Shown: positions 22,831 to 31,734 of the stretch, one piece after another
How positions within the stretch are numbered: position 1 is the stretch's first letter
How the letters are laid out: every line of letters begins with the position of its first letter
DNA from: Candidatus Zixiibacteriota bacterium
GTDB lineage: Bacteria > Zixibacteria > MSB-5A5 > WJJR01
Length of the DNA: 38,113 nucleotides
Assembly (NCBI GenBank): GCA_036397555.1
Contig: DASWIS010000024.1
Span: forward strand, 1-38,113
Reading direction: 5' to 3'
Translations under genes and position numbers: made by a program
The notes under the pieces: model-generated
The model's database searches: none
Told to the model about the DNA's origin: nothing
The model's input: only the letters and a program-made list of their open reading frames with translations

Positions 22831-24000
22831 CTAACGCAGCGCGACCACACCGACCGAATGCAGAAGATCGGCCCAGCGACGGCGGGCGCGGTCGCCGGAG
22901 TACTCGATGAGCGCGCGCTGACGCGCGGCGAGGGCGAATCGATCGGAGAGTTCCTGCGAGAGCACCAGCACGGTCATGTACATGGCCCATTGGTCGGGCT
23001 CGCGGATGGTCGCCAGGTATCCGGTTTCACCGTGGCGGACGATCTCCGGATTGCCGCCGGCGTTGGCGGCGATCAACGGCAGCCCGGCGGCCATGTAGGT
23101 CAGCAGCATCGGCGGGCAGCTTTCACCGTAGCCGGTGAGGACGCCGATGTCGGCTGCCGCGAGCCACTGCATCAGGTGCGAGCGGTTGGCATCGTCGATG
23201 ATGCGTTCACGGACCCCGCATTCATTGAGTGTCCGATTCCATTCGTCCGTCGCCGACCGATCGCCCGTGCCGAGCACCACGAAACGCGCATCGGGCTGTA
23301 CCGTGCGCAGGAACCCGGCGGCTTCCAGGAAAGTGCGGTGATCGCTTTTCCTCTCAAATGGCGCCGCCATCAGAATGAGCGGCTGTGCCGTCGAAAACCC
23401 CATGACATGCTTGGCCTCGGCAATCGATTCGGGTGTGCGCCGTTCCAACTCCAGCGCATCGACGCCGTTGGGGATGATCTCAATCCGTGTTCGTTCGACG
23501 GCTTCCTGATGCACCAGCCGCCGCGCCCCCGCATACGACGTCGCCACAAACCTGGTCGCCTGCTGGTTGGCGAGCTTAAGCGCCCCGAGCGTCAGGACGG
23601 ACGTTGCGAATCCCATGTCGTCGATAACGGCGACGCGTTGGGACACGCCGAGACGGGCCGCCGCCGTCAGACCGTGCAAACGGGCATGCAGACCGGATGC
23701 GACGACGCAATCGGGCTGATATTCGGCGACCGTTTGAGCCAGCACCCGTCGCGCCTGCATGCGTCCTGCAAGACCTGCGATGAGCCCGCGATTCTCAACA
23801 TCAGGCAAGTCCAACCGCTGGATCGAGACCTGACCTTCGCGCGCGGTATTCCCGGTATCCGTTCCGTGGAGCACGACGGCTGCGATCTCGACCGAATCGC
23901 CGTTTGCCAAGGGATGCAGGTTGAACGGATCGAAGCACGACGCGGGCCAGTGATCGAGCGCGCGGTCGAACAGGCAGAGGATGCGTTTGGGTCCGAACAT
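22831..24000 (-). CDS. Family 4 (GT-B) glycosyltransferase
   Basis: This 389-residue protein transfers a sugar from a nucleotide-sugar donor, most likely at the cytoplasmic side of the membrane. The C-terminal half is typical of GT4 enzymes: 'IEIIPNGVDALELERRTPES', 'PLILMAAPFERKSDHRTFLE', 'DARFVVLGTGDR', 'ADIGVLTGYGESCPPMLLTY', and 'AAGLPLIAANAGGNPEIVRH' with the conserved donor-site glycines. In place of the usual ExxxxxxxE motif it has 'ESCPPMLLTYMAAGLP', which lacks the second Glu, so the donor contact may differ. The acceptor is unknown. The N-terminal Rossmann half has 'QPDCVVASGLHARLHGL'. Genes on either side give no sugar context. The ATG at 23998-24000 fits the family start. Confidence 0.82.
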   Translation of the reverse strand: MFGPKRILCLFDRALDHWPASCFDPFNLHPLANGDSVEIAAVVLHGTDTGNTAREGQVSIQRLDLPDVENRGLIAGLAGRMQARRVLAQTVAEYQPDCVVASGLHARLHGLTAAARLGVSQRVAVIDDMGFATSVLTLGALKLANQQATRFVATSYAGARRLVHQEAVERTRIEIIPNGVDALELERRTPESIAEAKHVMGFSTAQPLILMAAPFERKSDHRTFLEAAGFLRTVQPDARFVVLGTGDRSATDEWNRTLNECGVRERIIDDANRSHLMQWLAAADIGVLTGYGESCPPMLLTYMAAGLPLIAANAGGNPEIVRHGETGYLATIREPDQWAMYMTVLVLSQELSDRFALAARQRALIEYSGDRARRRWADLLHSVGVVALR

Positions 24001-24149
24001 GGCATCAAGGGGAGATGTTCACGCAGTACCCCACTGGGTTTATCGGACCAAACGGCGCCGGGCTGAAAGCGACGAAGCGGAGGCAGCGAGCGCTTGATCC
24101 GACGCGGCAGGCGGGATAGCTTTCGGACGGTCGCGAGACCGCGCACACT

Positions 24150-24236
24150 GGAGAGATGTCCGAGCGGTTGAAGGAGCACGCCTGGAAAGCGTGTAGGCGT
24201 TCACGCGCCTCCCGGGTTCGAATCCCGGTCTCTCCG
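24150..24236 (+). tRNA. tRNA-Ser (anticodon GGA)
   Basis: The acceptor stem GGAGAGA (24150-24156) pairs with TCTCTCC (24229-24235), discriminator G at 24236. The anticodon stem CACGC (24177-24181) and GCGTG (24189-24193) encloses CTGGAAA, with anticodon GGA at 24184-24186, reading UCC and UCU. A long variable arm (about 24194-24212) is normal for tRNA-Ser. The TPsiC arm 'CCGGGTTCGAATCCCGG' is intact. CCA is not encoded (the next bases are TTTA), so it must be added by an enzyme. It sits between the glycosyltransferase and the efflux pump, both on the opposite strand. No integrase or direct repeat follows. Confidence 0.96.
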
Positions 24237-24315
24237 TTTAGGATTGCGCGTCACGAATGCCACCCCGATTGATCAGTGATTCGCGCGTTCGCGCTACGAA
24301 TCCGTGCGATGGTCG

Positions 24316-27300
24316 TTAAGCTTTGTCGGCACCAGTGTGTGAAGACCCCCATCGCGAGAACAGCACCGGCACGAGGATCATGTTCAGAAACGTTGAAGTC
24401 AGCAGTCCTCCCAATATCACCTGCCCCATGGGACTCTGGATTTCATTCCCCGGTTCCTGACCGGCAATCACGAGCGGGATGAGCGCCAGCCCCGCGCACA
24501 GTGCGGTCATCAGGACAGGTCCGAGACGCTGCAGAGAGCCGGTTCGGATTGCATCGGGCAGCGACATGCCTTCGTCGCGCATCAGATGCTGATAATGCGA
24601 CACCAATAACACGCCGTTCCGGGTCGCAATCCCGAAGAGCGTGATGAATCCGACCAACGTCGCGATGCTCATTGTCTTGGCCCCCAGCGCCACTGCGACG
24701 ATCCCGCCGATGAGCGCCAGCGGGAGATTGACGAGCACAATCAGCGTGTGACGGTGATTGCCGAACGCGCGGTACAGGATCGCATAGGTCGCCAGCAGGA
24801 TCAACACGCCCAACACGATCAGGTTTCGCACGCTCTTGACGGCTTCCTCGAACTGGCCGCCGAAAACGATCCGATATCCGGTGGGAAGGGGCACGGAATT
24901 GTCGATCCGGTGTCGCGCTTCCTCAACGGGACCGGCCAGATCGGCGCCCTCGATATTGGCCGTGAGCATCGCCACGCGCTGGACACTTTCCCGGCGGACC
25001 ATGCTCGGCCCCAGATCGAAGCGGACATCGGCGACATCCGCCAATCGAATCGCATGCCCCGTCGGAGTGATGACCGGAAGCGTGCGCAAGCGCTCCCGTT
25101 CGTCGCGCAGACGCTCCGGAAACCGGACGGCGATGCGGGAGGCGACGCCGTCCTCCACGATCTCTCCGACTTCCGTTCCCTGAAACATCGCCTCGACCGT
25201 TCGCGCCAACGACGTGGTGCTCAAACCATGCCGGGCCATCGCTCTGCGGTCAAAATCGATGAGAAGCTGCGGGATACTGGACTGCTCGGTGTTGCTCAGG
25301 TCCACGATTCCCGGCACGTCGCGCAAGACCTGTTCGCACCGCGTGGACAGACTTCGCAGAACCGAGAGATCGGGTCCGAAGATTTTCACGGCGAGGTTTG
25401 ATTTGCTGCCGGAGATCATGTGGTCGATGCGATGGCTGATCGGTTGGCCGAAGCTGACGTTGACTCCGGGGATCGTGGCGACTGCACCCCGCATGGCGGC
25501 CAGCAGCTCCGCTTTTGGGCGTCCGGGCTGCAATACGACCTCCATCTCCGATGCATTGACGCCCTGAACATGTTCGTCTTTCTCGGCGCGTCCGGTTCGG
25601 CGGCTGGTAGAGATGACTTCAGGAAACGCCAGTAACACCGCCTCGACTTGGCGTCCGAGGGCATCGCTTTCAGCCAGTGTGATGCCGGGCACACTCACAA
25701 TGGCAACCGTCAGCGATCCCTCATTGAACGGCGGGAGGAAACTGCGTCCAAGGAACGGCAACAGGCCCAGTGCAGCAATGAACGCAACTGCCGTCAGGCC
25801 AATGACGAGACCCCGTTTTCGCAACGCGATTTCGAGGGACGGCCGGTAGGCGCGCTTCAGCGAGCGCATGAGCAGTGACTCTCTCTTGTCCAGGGCTCGC
25901 GAATTCGGCAACAGGTAATAACAGAGGACCGGCGTCACCGTGAGCGAAACCAACAGCGAGGCGGCCAGCGCCGCGATGTAGGCAAATCCCAACGGCCGCA
26001 GCAGGCGTCCTTCCATTCCCGGCAGAAAGAACAGCGGCACGAACACAAGCCCGATGATCAACGTGGCAAAGAAGATGGCGGCCCGCACCTCGGACGATGC
26101 GCCGAAGACCACATCAAGCGCCGGCCGGCGATCCTCCGGCGGCTGGGCGCGGTTTTCACGCAGTCTGCGGAACACATTCTCAACATCGATGATGGCGTCA
26201 TCGACGAGAGCGCCGATTGCGATGGTCAGGCCACCGAGCGTCATCGTATTGATCGATAGACCAAACAGGGAAATCGCCAAGATTCCGGACACCAACGACA
26301 GTGGCAGTGCGATCGCCGAGATCAGAGTGGTGCGCAGATTGCCGAGGAACAGCAGGAGTATGGCCATGACGAGGATGGCCCCGTCACGCATGGCGATGGC
26401 GACGTTGTGGATGGCGACGCTGATGAAGTCGGCTTGCCGGAAATTTTCTTTTTCGATACGGACGCCGGTGGGCAGAGTCCGTTCCAATTCCAACAGCACC
26501 CGGTCAATCGCTTCGGTCAACTCGAGCGTGTTTGCTCCGGGCTGCTTTTGCACACTGAGGATGACGGCCGGTTGCATCCGGTACGACGCAGTGCCGCGCT
26601 TGGGCTCGGGGCCTTCTCGTACCGTTGCCAAATCGCCGATGCGCAATGGAATACCGTCATGAACACGGACCGGAGATGCGGCGAGGTCGAAAGTGGTCCG
26701 AGCCCGACCCAGTCCCCGAACGAGGTACTCTTCCCCCTGATCAACGTGAAATCCGGCGGCCGGACTCTGGGTCACGCCGGCGAGGGCGCCGACGACCTCA
26801 TCGACATCGACGCCGTGCTGAGTCATCTTCGCGGGATCCAGTTCCACCTGGAACTCTCGCACATCGCCGCCGATGGGCGTGACCTGCGAGATGCCGGAAA
26901 TCGCCAGCAGATTGCGACGCAAGACGATCTCCGCCAGACGACGAAGCTCCATCGGCGAAACGCTGTCGGAATCCGCAGTCAGCGCGATAAAAGTGATTTC
27001 CCCCATAATCGAACTGATCGGTCCGAGTTGCGGCGCTTCGATCTGATCGGGCAGTGAAACGGGCTGGATTCTCTCCGTCACGACCTGGCGGGCGCGGTAG
27101 ACGTCCTCGGTCCATTGAAACTCGACCCATATGACCGAGATGCCATCGGCCGAGACCGAGCGCACTCTCCGAACTCCGGGTGCGCCATTGATGGCCGACT
27201 CGAGCGGGAATGTGATCAACAGTTCGATTTCTTCGGGGCCGAGACCCTGGGCCTCGGTGATGACGGTCACGGTCGGCGCCGTCAGATCCGGGAATACGTC

Positions 27301-27408
27301 GATCGGCACTTCGAGTGTCCATACGGTGCCGACGACCAGAACCAGAGCGGCCGTCAACAGAACCAGCGTCCGGTGGCCGAGGGAGAATGCGATGAGACGA
27401 TTCAGCAT
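24316..27408 (-). CDS. Heavy-metal RND efflux pump, CusA/CzcA family
   Basis: At 1030 residues this is a full-length inner-membrane HME-RND transporter that drives metal ions out of the periplasm or cytoplasm using the proton gradient. It opens with 'LNRLIAFSLGHRTLVLLTAA' and 'VPIDVFPDLTAPTVTVITEA', shows 'GLTIAIGALVDDAIIDVENV' in the proton-relay helix (Asp-Asp), and ends in 'QVILGGLLTSTFLNMILVPV'. Twelve membrane helices in two blocks flank two large periplasmic loops. The ion (copper, zinc, cobalt or nickel) cannot be told from this; the DDA wording places it among CusA/CzcA-like pumps. It follows the adaptor by 24 bases. No outer-membrane factor gene is present, so a TolC-like protein must be encoded elsewhere. 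Confidence 0.93.
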   Translation of the reverse strand: MLNRLIAFSLGHRTLVLLTAALVLVVGTVWTLEVPIDVFPDLTAPTVTVITEAQGLGPEEIELLITFPLESAINGAPGVRRVRSVSADGISVIWVEFQWTEDVYRARQVVTERIQPVSLPDQIEAPQLGPISSIMGEITFIALTADSDSVSPMELRRLAEIVLRRNLLAISGISQVTPIGGDVREFQVELDPAKMTQHGVDVDEVVGALAGVTQSPAAGFHVDQGEEYLVRGLGRARTTFDLAASPVRVHDGIPLRIGDLATVREGPEPKRGTASYRMQPAVILSVQKQPGANTLELTEAIDRVLLELERTLPTGVRIEKENFRQADFISVAIHNVAIAMRDGAILVMAILLLFLGNLRTTLISAIALPLSLVSGILAISLFGLSINTMTLGGLTIAIGALVDDAIIDVENVFRRLRENRAQPPEDRRPALDVVFGASSEVRAAIFFATLIIGLVFVPLFFLPGMEGRLLRPLGFAYIAALAASLLVSLTVTPVLCYYLLPNSRALDKRESLLMRSLKRAYRPSLEIALRKRGLVIGLTAVAFIAALGLLPFLGRSFLPPFNEGSLTVAIVSVPGITLAESDALGRQVEAVLLAFPEVISTSRRTGRAEKDEHVQGVNASEMEVVLQPGRPKAELLAAMRGAVATIPGVNVSFGQPISHRIDHMISGSKSNLAVKIFGPDLSVLRSLSTRCEQVLRDVPGIVDLSNTEQSSIPQLLIDFDRRAMARHGLSTTSLARTVEAMFQGTEVGEIVEDGVASRIAVRFPERLRDERERLRTLPVITPTGHAIRLADVADVRFDLGPSMVRRESVQRVAMLTANIEGADLAGPVEEARHRIDNSVPLPTGYRIVFGGQFEEAVKSVRNLIVLGVLILLATYAILYRAFGNHRHTLIVLVNLPLALIGGIVAVALGAKTMSIATLVGFITLFGIATRNGVLLVSHYQHLMRDEGMSLPDAIRTGSLQRLGPVLMTALCAGLALIPLVIAGQEPGNEIQSPMGQVILGGLLTSTFLNMILVPVLFSRWGSSHTGADKA

Positions 27409-27432
27409 GGTTGATCTCCTTCCAGCGGATGC

Positions 27433-28953
27433 TTAGTGAACATGGCCTTCGATGCCCCCAGACGACAGAAGCGTTGAGCGACGGATCATCGCGCCGCCGA
27501 CGGTGACCAGGCGCAGGCCGGGTGTCAGTCCCTCGATGAGGATGCTGTCGCCATCACGGGCCACGACGTGCACTTCGCGACGTTCGAACGATTCGCCCTC
27601 GATCTGGACGTAAACGACCGATGTGCCGCCGTCATCGACGAGAGAGGACTGGGGTATGACCACACCGTCACGAGTCTTTGTGCTCGCGATTTCGACTTCG
27701 ACCACAGCGCCCAGCCGCAATCGCTCGTCGGCCTTTCGGATTTCGAGAAGGGCGGTGACCGTCCCTGTTTCGGCATCCACGGATGGCGATAGCGCGATCA
27801 ACCGGGATTCCTCGGCCCCAAACGAGAGCCGCGACCCGGAGCCCGGGATTCTGATATGGAACCCGTGCACCCCCGCACTGAGGGCGTCGGCCTCTGCCGG
27901 ATCGAGCGCCACTTCAATCCACAGCGGAGAGGTCTTCACGACTCGCAGGAGCGAATCACCGGCCGAGACAGACTGACCTGGGCGCACCCACACCTCAGCC
28001 ACTGATCCGCTCAACGGCGATGTAACGGTCAGGCCCGCCGACGCCGCTGAGGACTCAACCAGCGGCTCCAGCCCCGCCACCCGCGACCGGGCCGCGTCAA
28101 TTTCGGCCTGAGTAACAGCGCCCGCCCTGAAAAGCGTCTCAAGTCGTTCAAGATCGATTCGCGCGAGCGACAGGTCACTGCGCAATTCGGAAATCGATTG
28201 CTCGGCTGCCGCCCGCGGTTGGAGCCGCACCAGCGGCTGTCCCGATTGCACATCGGCGCCCGTGTAAACGTTCAGATCAGTCGAGACGATCCCGTTGACC
28301 GGCGCTGAAACTATGACGTCTCCGCCGACCGCCGCGCGTATCCGCGCCGGGCCATCGACCATCTCACGAACTGTCCCGGTCGTCACCCATTCGGTCGCGA
28401 AGGCGGTTTTCCACTGCTGTTCCTTGAGAAAGCCAACGGGCGGCGAACCGCTCGGCGCTGCGTCAGACCAATAGGCGGGCGCCTCGATCAATCCACCGGG
28501 CTGCGTGGTGTTGCCTACGCGCACGCGACCGGATGGAATGGCCTCAATTCCATTGGGTGTCTCAACACGAAAGATCAGTTCGAACTCGCCCTCAACCTGT
28601 GGAACGACCACAATTGAATAGATCCCCGGTCGGAGCGGCTGCGGGCGCATGAACACCGTTTCGGTTCCGTCCGGAGACCGAAGGACGGCGGAAACCTTGC
28701 CCTCCGTGAGCGCCTGAAATCGATCCAGGACGGTTACGTGAGTATGAGACTTCACGACCTTTCCTGCAACCAGGGGGTCCGCCTCGGCGAAGATCTCATA
28801 CTGATCGCCCCACGACGTGACGGCCCAGCTCTCTTCCTGGTTGGAGGCGGCATCGTGTGAGTGTCCTCGCTGATTCTCTGCAGTGTCCGGTCCGCAAGCG
28901 GCGATCCATCCGGTCATGGCGAGAGCGATTATCCACTTGATCTGCATGTTCAC
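27433..28953 (-). CDS. RND efflux periplasmic adaptor (CusB/CzcB type) lipoprotein
   Basis: The protein is 506 residues from the GTG at 28951-28953, which has GGAG seven bases ahead; an ATG two codons later is the alternative. A lipobox ('TGWIAACGPD') suggests a lipid-anchored protein. The N-terminal region (about 40-150: 'YEIFAEADPLVAGKVVKSHT', 'TEGKVSAVLRSPDGTE') is the extra beta domain found in some metal-pump adaptors. Next come lipoyl, hairpin and barrel parts ('VNGIVSTDLNVYTGADVQSG', 'LEPLVESSAASAGLTVTSPL', 'TVTALLEIRKADERLRLGAV'). The coiled hairpin is short. It links the pump to an outer-membrane channel. A His-rich patch near the start ('GHSHDAA') and the 'GHVH' end could bind metal. 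Confidence 0.9.
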   Translation of the reverse strand: MNMQIKWIIALAMTGWIAACGPDTAENQRGHSHDAASNQEESWAVTSWGDQYEIFAEADPLVAGKVVKSHTHVTVLDRFQALTEGKVSAVLRSPDGTETVFMRPQPLRPGIYSIVVVPQVEGEFELIFRVETPNGIEAIPSGRVRVGNTTQPGGLIEAPAYWSDAAPSGSPPVGFLKEQQWKTAFATEWVTTGTVREMVDGPARIRAAVGGDVIVSAPVNGIVSTDLNVYTGADVQSGQPLVRLQPRAAAEQSISELRSDLSLARIDLERLETLFRAGAVTQAEIDAARSRVAGLEPLVESSAASAGLTVTSPLSGSVAEVWVRPGQSVSAGDSLLRVVKTSPLWIEVALDPAEADALSAGVHGFHIRIPGSGSRLSFGAEESRLIALSPSVDAETGTVTALLEIRKADERLRLGAVVEVEIASTKTRDGVVIPQSSLVDDGGTSVVYVQIEGESFERREVHVVARDGDSILIEGLTPGLRLVTVGGAMIRRSTLLSSGGIEGHVH

Positions 28954-29114
28954 GGCAAAACTCCATTTCGGTAAGTTGGCCGACCACGCCGCATCCGATT
29001 GATGAGACAATCCCGGAACGGCATTGGCTCGTGACGCACGGGCCCCGGCACCAGCGACGGACAGCGCGCAGCACCGCCGCATCACAGTGTGATTGTGCGT
29101 TGACCCGGAAATCG

Positions 29115-29477
29115 TCAGGCGATTGAAGGCGGGGCTCGGAGAGCGGGACGGCCCGTCAGCAACCGGCGACCGAGCGATTCGTCGTCGGTGAGCCGGCGCA
29201 ACAGTCCCGATTCGGCCGGTGGTTCGAGGAGTGCGCAATCCGATACCGGTATGTACACAAACTGCGCACGAACGCGCCAAGCGTCGCGCTCGTGGTCGTC
29301 GATGGGATGTTGATGATCTTCGTCGGTGAATTCAACCTGCGAGCCCGCTATCGGTCTGATATCCGCGTGTTCGTGGGCCAGATGGTGGGGCGTGGCCACT
29401 GCGATTCCCACGATAAGGCACAGCAGTACCGCGCTGCACAGACGTCGCCCGCCGGATTCGGATTGTTGGACAGCCAT
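29115..29477 (-). CDS. Small His-rich exported protein leading the metal-efflux operon
   Basis: From the ATG at 29477 it has 120 residues; the frame runs back to 29645 without a ribosome site, so the start is uncertain. A signal-like hydrophobic stretch ('LCSAVLLCLIVGIAVATP') is followed by a His/Asp/Glu-rich segment ('HHLAHEHADIRP' and 'DEDHQHPIDDHERD') and an Arg/Leu-rich tail. I do not recognise a family. The composition and the place ahead of adaptor and pump fit a periplasmic metal buffer or sensor, as is common for small proteins opening such operons. The gap to the adaptor gene is 161 bases, so co-transcription is likely but not certain. Confidence 0.65.
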   Translation of the reverse strand: MAVQQSESGGRRLCSAVLLCLIVGIAVATPHHLAHEHADIRPIAGSQVEFTDEDHQHPIDDHERDAWRVRAQFVYIPVSDCALLEPPAESGLLRRLTDDESLGRRLLTGRPALRAPPSIA

Positions 29478-29991
29478 GACCGACAATACATGACGGATTT
29501 CATCTCCCTTCGGCAAGCCCTTTCTTGTGACCACGAGCCGCGAGACCCCGCCAACTCGAGTGTATTCCAGCAAATCTGCGTCACGGAAGGCAGCGAATTC
29601 GTGGAAACTCCGAATTCCGAATGCAGTCATAGTTTGCGTCAACATGGCACACGCAGAGCTCGATCTCTCCTCCCCGATCGCACCACTCGACGATGCTGAG
29701 TGTGAATGGTGCGTCCGCAGGAATCATGAGCCATTGTGTATGCGACCACTTCGGCGCAACCGGGAAGGCGACGGTCACACAGACTGGGTTCATCGCGGGT
29801 TTTCGGTGTTCGGTCAGATGCAGCTTCGGACAGCATCACCGTGAAAGGATGTGTCGTCGAAACGGGCCGGGAGTCAGCTTCATAACCCGGAATGGTGGCG
29901 TCACCCGACCCCGGGTGATGCCTCTTCTCGTCACGCGGGGCAGCGTGGCGGGGACTTACGGATGCGTGGAAACAGGGTTTCGGAACTGATT
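29478..29991. other. 514-base spacer without a supported gene
   Basis: This stretch lies upstream of the metal-efflux operon and behind the DUF1572 gene. Several short frames are open on both strands, but none has a ribosome site, a recognisable domain or a credible composition. It probably holds the efflux promoter. A TTGACG occurs near 29638 on the minus strand, but without a convincing -10 box. CACCC/GGGTG at 29907-29922 can form a small hairpin. Confidence 0.55.
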
Positions 29992-30519
29992 CTACGTCGA
30001 TCGAAGCGATCTCGTAAACTCTTCGGACTTTCCGCGCGGAATCGACAACGTCTGCCACTGGTCGCCGGCGTAGTGTTTGGCCAACAATGCAATCTGCCCG
30101 ATGTGCATGGAGTAGTGCACCAGTTGACGGTGCAGCGCACGCGGGATGGTGTGCTCCTGGCCGCGGATGGTGATCGTGCGGCCGATGTCGGCGGCGGTCA
30201 GGGGATCGATCGCGGCGAAGAGAATTCGCCAGCCATCCTCCCAGTGTCGCATGATCGAAGCGCGCGAATCGGATTTGTCGATGATGAATTCACCGTCGCG
30301 ATGACGGTCGGGCTTTTCACCGTCGGATGTCAGGAAATCGGTCCAGCGCGAACGCATGTTTCCCGCCATGTGCTTGATGATTACGGCGATGCTGTTGGAT
30401 TCGGGATCGAGCGTGGCAAAGAAGTCATCATCGGATACCTGCGCGAGCGCGCGGTCGACATATTTCTTGAGATTGCGGAATTCGCCGCGGATTTCGGTCA
30501 GATAGAATTCGGGGTCCAT
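29992..30519 (-). CDS. DinB-superfamily protein, DUF1572 type
   Basis: The 175-residue protein has the DUF1572/DinB four-helix layout: 'NLKKYVDRALAQVSDDDFFA', 'NSIAVIIKHMAGNMRSRWTD', 'DGEFIIDKSDSRASIMRHWE', and 'PRALHRQLVHYSMHIGQIAL'. Histidines in 'IKHMAGN', 'ALHRQLVHY' and 'HIGQ' are the metal ligands expected for this fold (His-His-His). Members are metal-dependent enzymes, some using mycothiol or bacillithiol as cofactor, or damage-induced proteins; this one's function is unknown. It is the last gene of the minus-strand run, 98 bases after phhB with a hairpin-rich repeat between them, so it may have its own transcript. Confidence 0.85.
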   Translation of the reverse strand: MDPEFYLTEIRGEFRNLKKYVDRALAQVSDDDFFATLDPESNSIAVIIKHMAGNMRSRWTDFLTSDGEKPDRHRDGEFIIDKSDSRASIMRHWEDGWRILFAAIDPLTAADIGRTITIRGQEHTIPRALHRQLVHYSMHIGQIALLAKHYAGDQWQTLSIPRGKSEEFTRSLRST

Positions 30520-30559
30520 ATCGCATTGACGCGTTGAACGGATCCCTCATCCCCGCCCT

Positions 30560-30590
30560 CACCCCCGCCTTCTCCTGACGGGAGGGGGTG
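30560..30590. repeat. GC-rich hairpin/REP-like repeat between phhB and the DUF1572 gene
   Basis: CACCCCC (30560-30566) pairs with GGGGGTG (30584-30590); CTCC and GGAG inside extend the pairing imperfectly. Read on the minus strand it lies 28 bases after the phhB stop and could end that operon. The CCCTCACCCCC...CTCCTGACGGGAGGGGGTG pattern looks like a dispersed intergenic repeat. Confidence 0.5.
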
Positions 30591-30617
30591 GTCCCATCAT
30601 GGCATCAGAAGCGTCAG

Positions 30618-30950
30618 TCATGATTTCGGGATGCGGTCGATCTTGGCGGCCATGATGAAGTCGCTTTCGGTCAGGCCGTCGATCTTGTGCGTCCACACTT
30701 TGATTTCGACTTTGCCCCATGCCAGGTAGATGTCGGGATGGTGCCCCTGGTCTTCGGCGAGTTCACCGACTCTGTCGACAAATGCCAGCGCCGTGGCGAA
30801 ATCGGGAAACTCGAATGTCTTCTGAACGTGATGTTCGCGCACGACGGTCCAGCCATTGACCTGCTCAAGCAGATCGGTGAGTTGAGTTCCCGACAACGGT
30901 GGCACGCCGCCGCGACAGGGTATGCATTTGAGTTCGGCCAGATCAGGCAT
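30618..30950 (-). CDS. phhB: Pterin-4a-carbinolamine dehydratase
   Basis: The 110-residue protein dehydrates 4a-hydroxytetrahydropterin, recycling the cofactor of aromatic amino acid hydroxylases. The family core is intact: 'EDQGHHPDIYLAWGKVEIKV' holds the catalytic histidine pair, with 'TFEFPDFATALAFVDRVGEL' before it and 'WTHKIDGLTESDFIMAAKID' after it. 'CRGGVPPLSGTQL' at the start is also typical. The gene overlaps the end of larB by 8 bases, so the two are co-translated. No phenylalanine hydroxylase is nearby. In bacteria such proteins also occur beside unrelated pterin or molybdopterin genes, so the true substrate here is open. Confidence 0.92.
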   Translation of the reverse strand: MPDLAELKCIPCRGGVPPLSGTQLTDLLEQVNGWTVVREHHVQKTFEFPDFATALAFVDRVGELAEDQGHHPDIYLAWGKVEIKVWTHKIDGLTESDFIMAAKIDRIPKS

Positions 30951-31734
30951 GTTCGGTCCTTTCGAGTTTCGTGTTGATGCGACATGCCGCCAGCGCCGCG
31001 CCGAAACCGTTGTCGATGTTCACGACGCTGACACCCGGCGCGCAACCGGCGAGCATACCCAATAGCGCGGCCAGGCCGCCGAGCGCGGCCCCGTATCCGA
31101 CCGAGGTGGGAACCGCAATGACCGGGCGCGCAATCAGGCCCGCCACCACCGACGGCAACGCGCCTTCCATACCGGCGACCACGATCACGCAGCCGCAACG
31201 GTTCAGTTCGTCACGGATGCCGGTGACGCGATGCAGTCCGGCGACGCCGACGTCATAATGCCGCGACGGCGTGTGCCCGACGGTCTCGATCGTCAGCGCC
31301 GCTTCTTCGGCGACGAACACATCGGACGTTCCGGCCGAAACGATCGCGATCGGCGCGGCGATGACTTTGCGATCGGGATCCAATCGGCGCAGCAGTCGCG
31401 CCGCGCGGTGATATTCCAAATCCGACACGGCGGCTATCGCCGCTTCGGCGTGCTCCGGATTCGCGCGCGTCGCCAAAAGGGCGCGCTGATGTTCGGACTG
31501 ACGCGTCAGGATCGCCGCGGTTTGTTCCGGAGTCTTGCCCTCGCAATAGAGCACTTCGATGAATCCGGTACGGCCGTCGCGGCCGTGGTCCAGATTGGCG
31601 AAGGCGCGCGCGTGGTCCTCATTCCGTTGAGGATTGTTCTGCAACAGACGCGCCGCATCATCGACGCTGATTCGTCCGGCGGCGACTTCGCCGAGTATGG
31701 AATTCAGATCCGGTATGGCGGTGGTGGTCGGCAT
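30943..31734 (-). CDS. larB: LarB, pyridinium-3,5-biscarboxylic acid mononucleotide synthase
   Basis: The protein is 263 residues from the ATG that overlaps the larE stop by one base (TGATG). LarB carboxylates and hydrolyses nicotinic acid adenine dinucleotide in the first step of nickel-pincer nucleotide synthesis. The C-terminal part is the PurE-like domain: 'PIAIVSAGTSDVFVAEEAAL', 'DVGVAGLHRVTG', 'CVIVVAGMEGALPSVVAGLI', 'PVIAVPTSVGYGAALGGLAA' and 'VVNIDNGFGAALAACRIN'. The N-terminal region contains 'VLYCEGKTPEQTAAI', also conserved in LarB. The frame extends to 31854, but those residues overlap larE. With larE it forms a two-gene cofactor unit. Confidence 0.94.
   Translation of the reverse strand: MPTTTAIPDLNSILGEVAAGRISVDDAARLLQNNPQRNEDHARAFANLDHGRDGRTGFIEVLYCEGKTPEQTAAILTRQSEHQRALLATRANPEHAEAAIAAVSDLEYHRAARLLRRLDPDRKVIAAPIAIVSAGTSDVFVAEEAALTIETVGHTPSRHYDVGVAGLHRVTGIRDELNRCGCVIVVAGMEGALPSVVAGLIARPVIAVPTSVGYGAALGGLAALLGMLAGCAPGVSVVNIDNGFGAALAACRINTKLERTEHA

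Noticed and set aside
22858-24066. 402-residue frame opposite the glycosyltransferase
   Set aside because: Antisense shadow; the minus-strand frame carries all GT4 motifs and this one carries none.
24150-24315. Integration site next to tRNA-Ser
   Set aside because: No integrase gene and no direct repeat of the tRNA 3' end were found.
29639-29989. Short open frames in the 29478-29991 spacer on both strands
   Set aside because: No ribosome site, no domain, and atypical composition.
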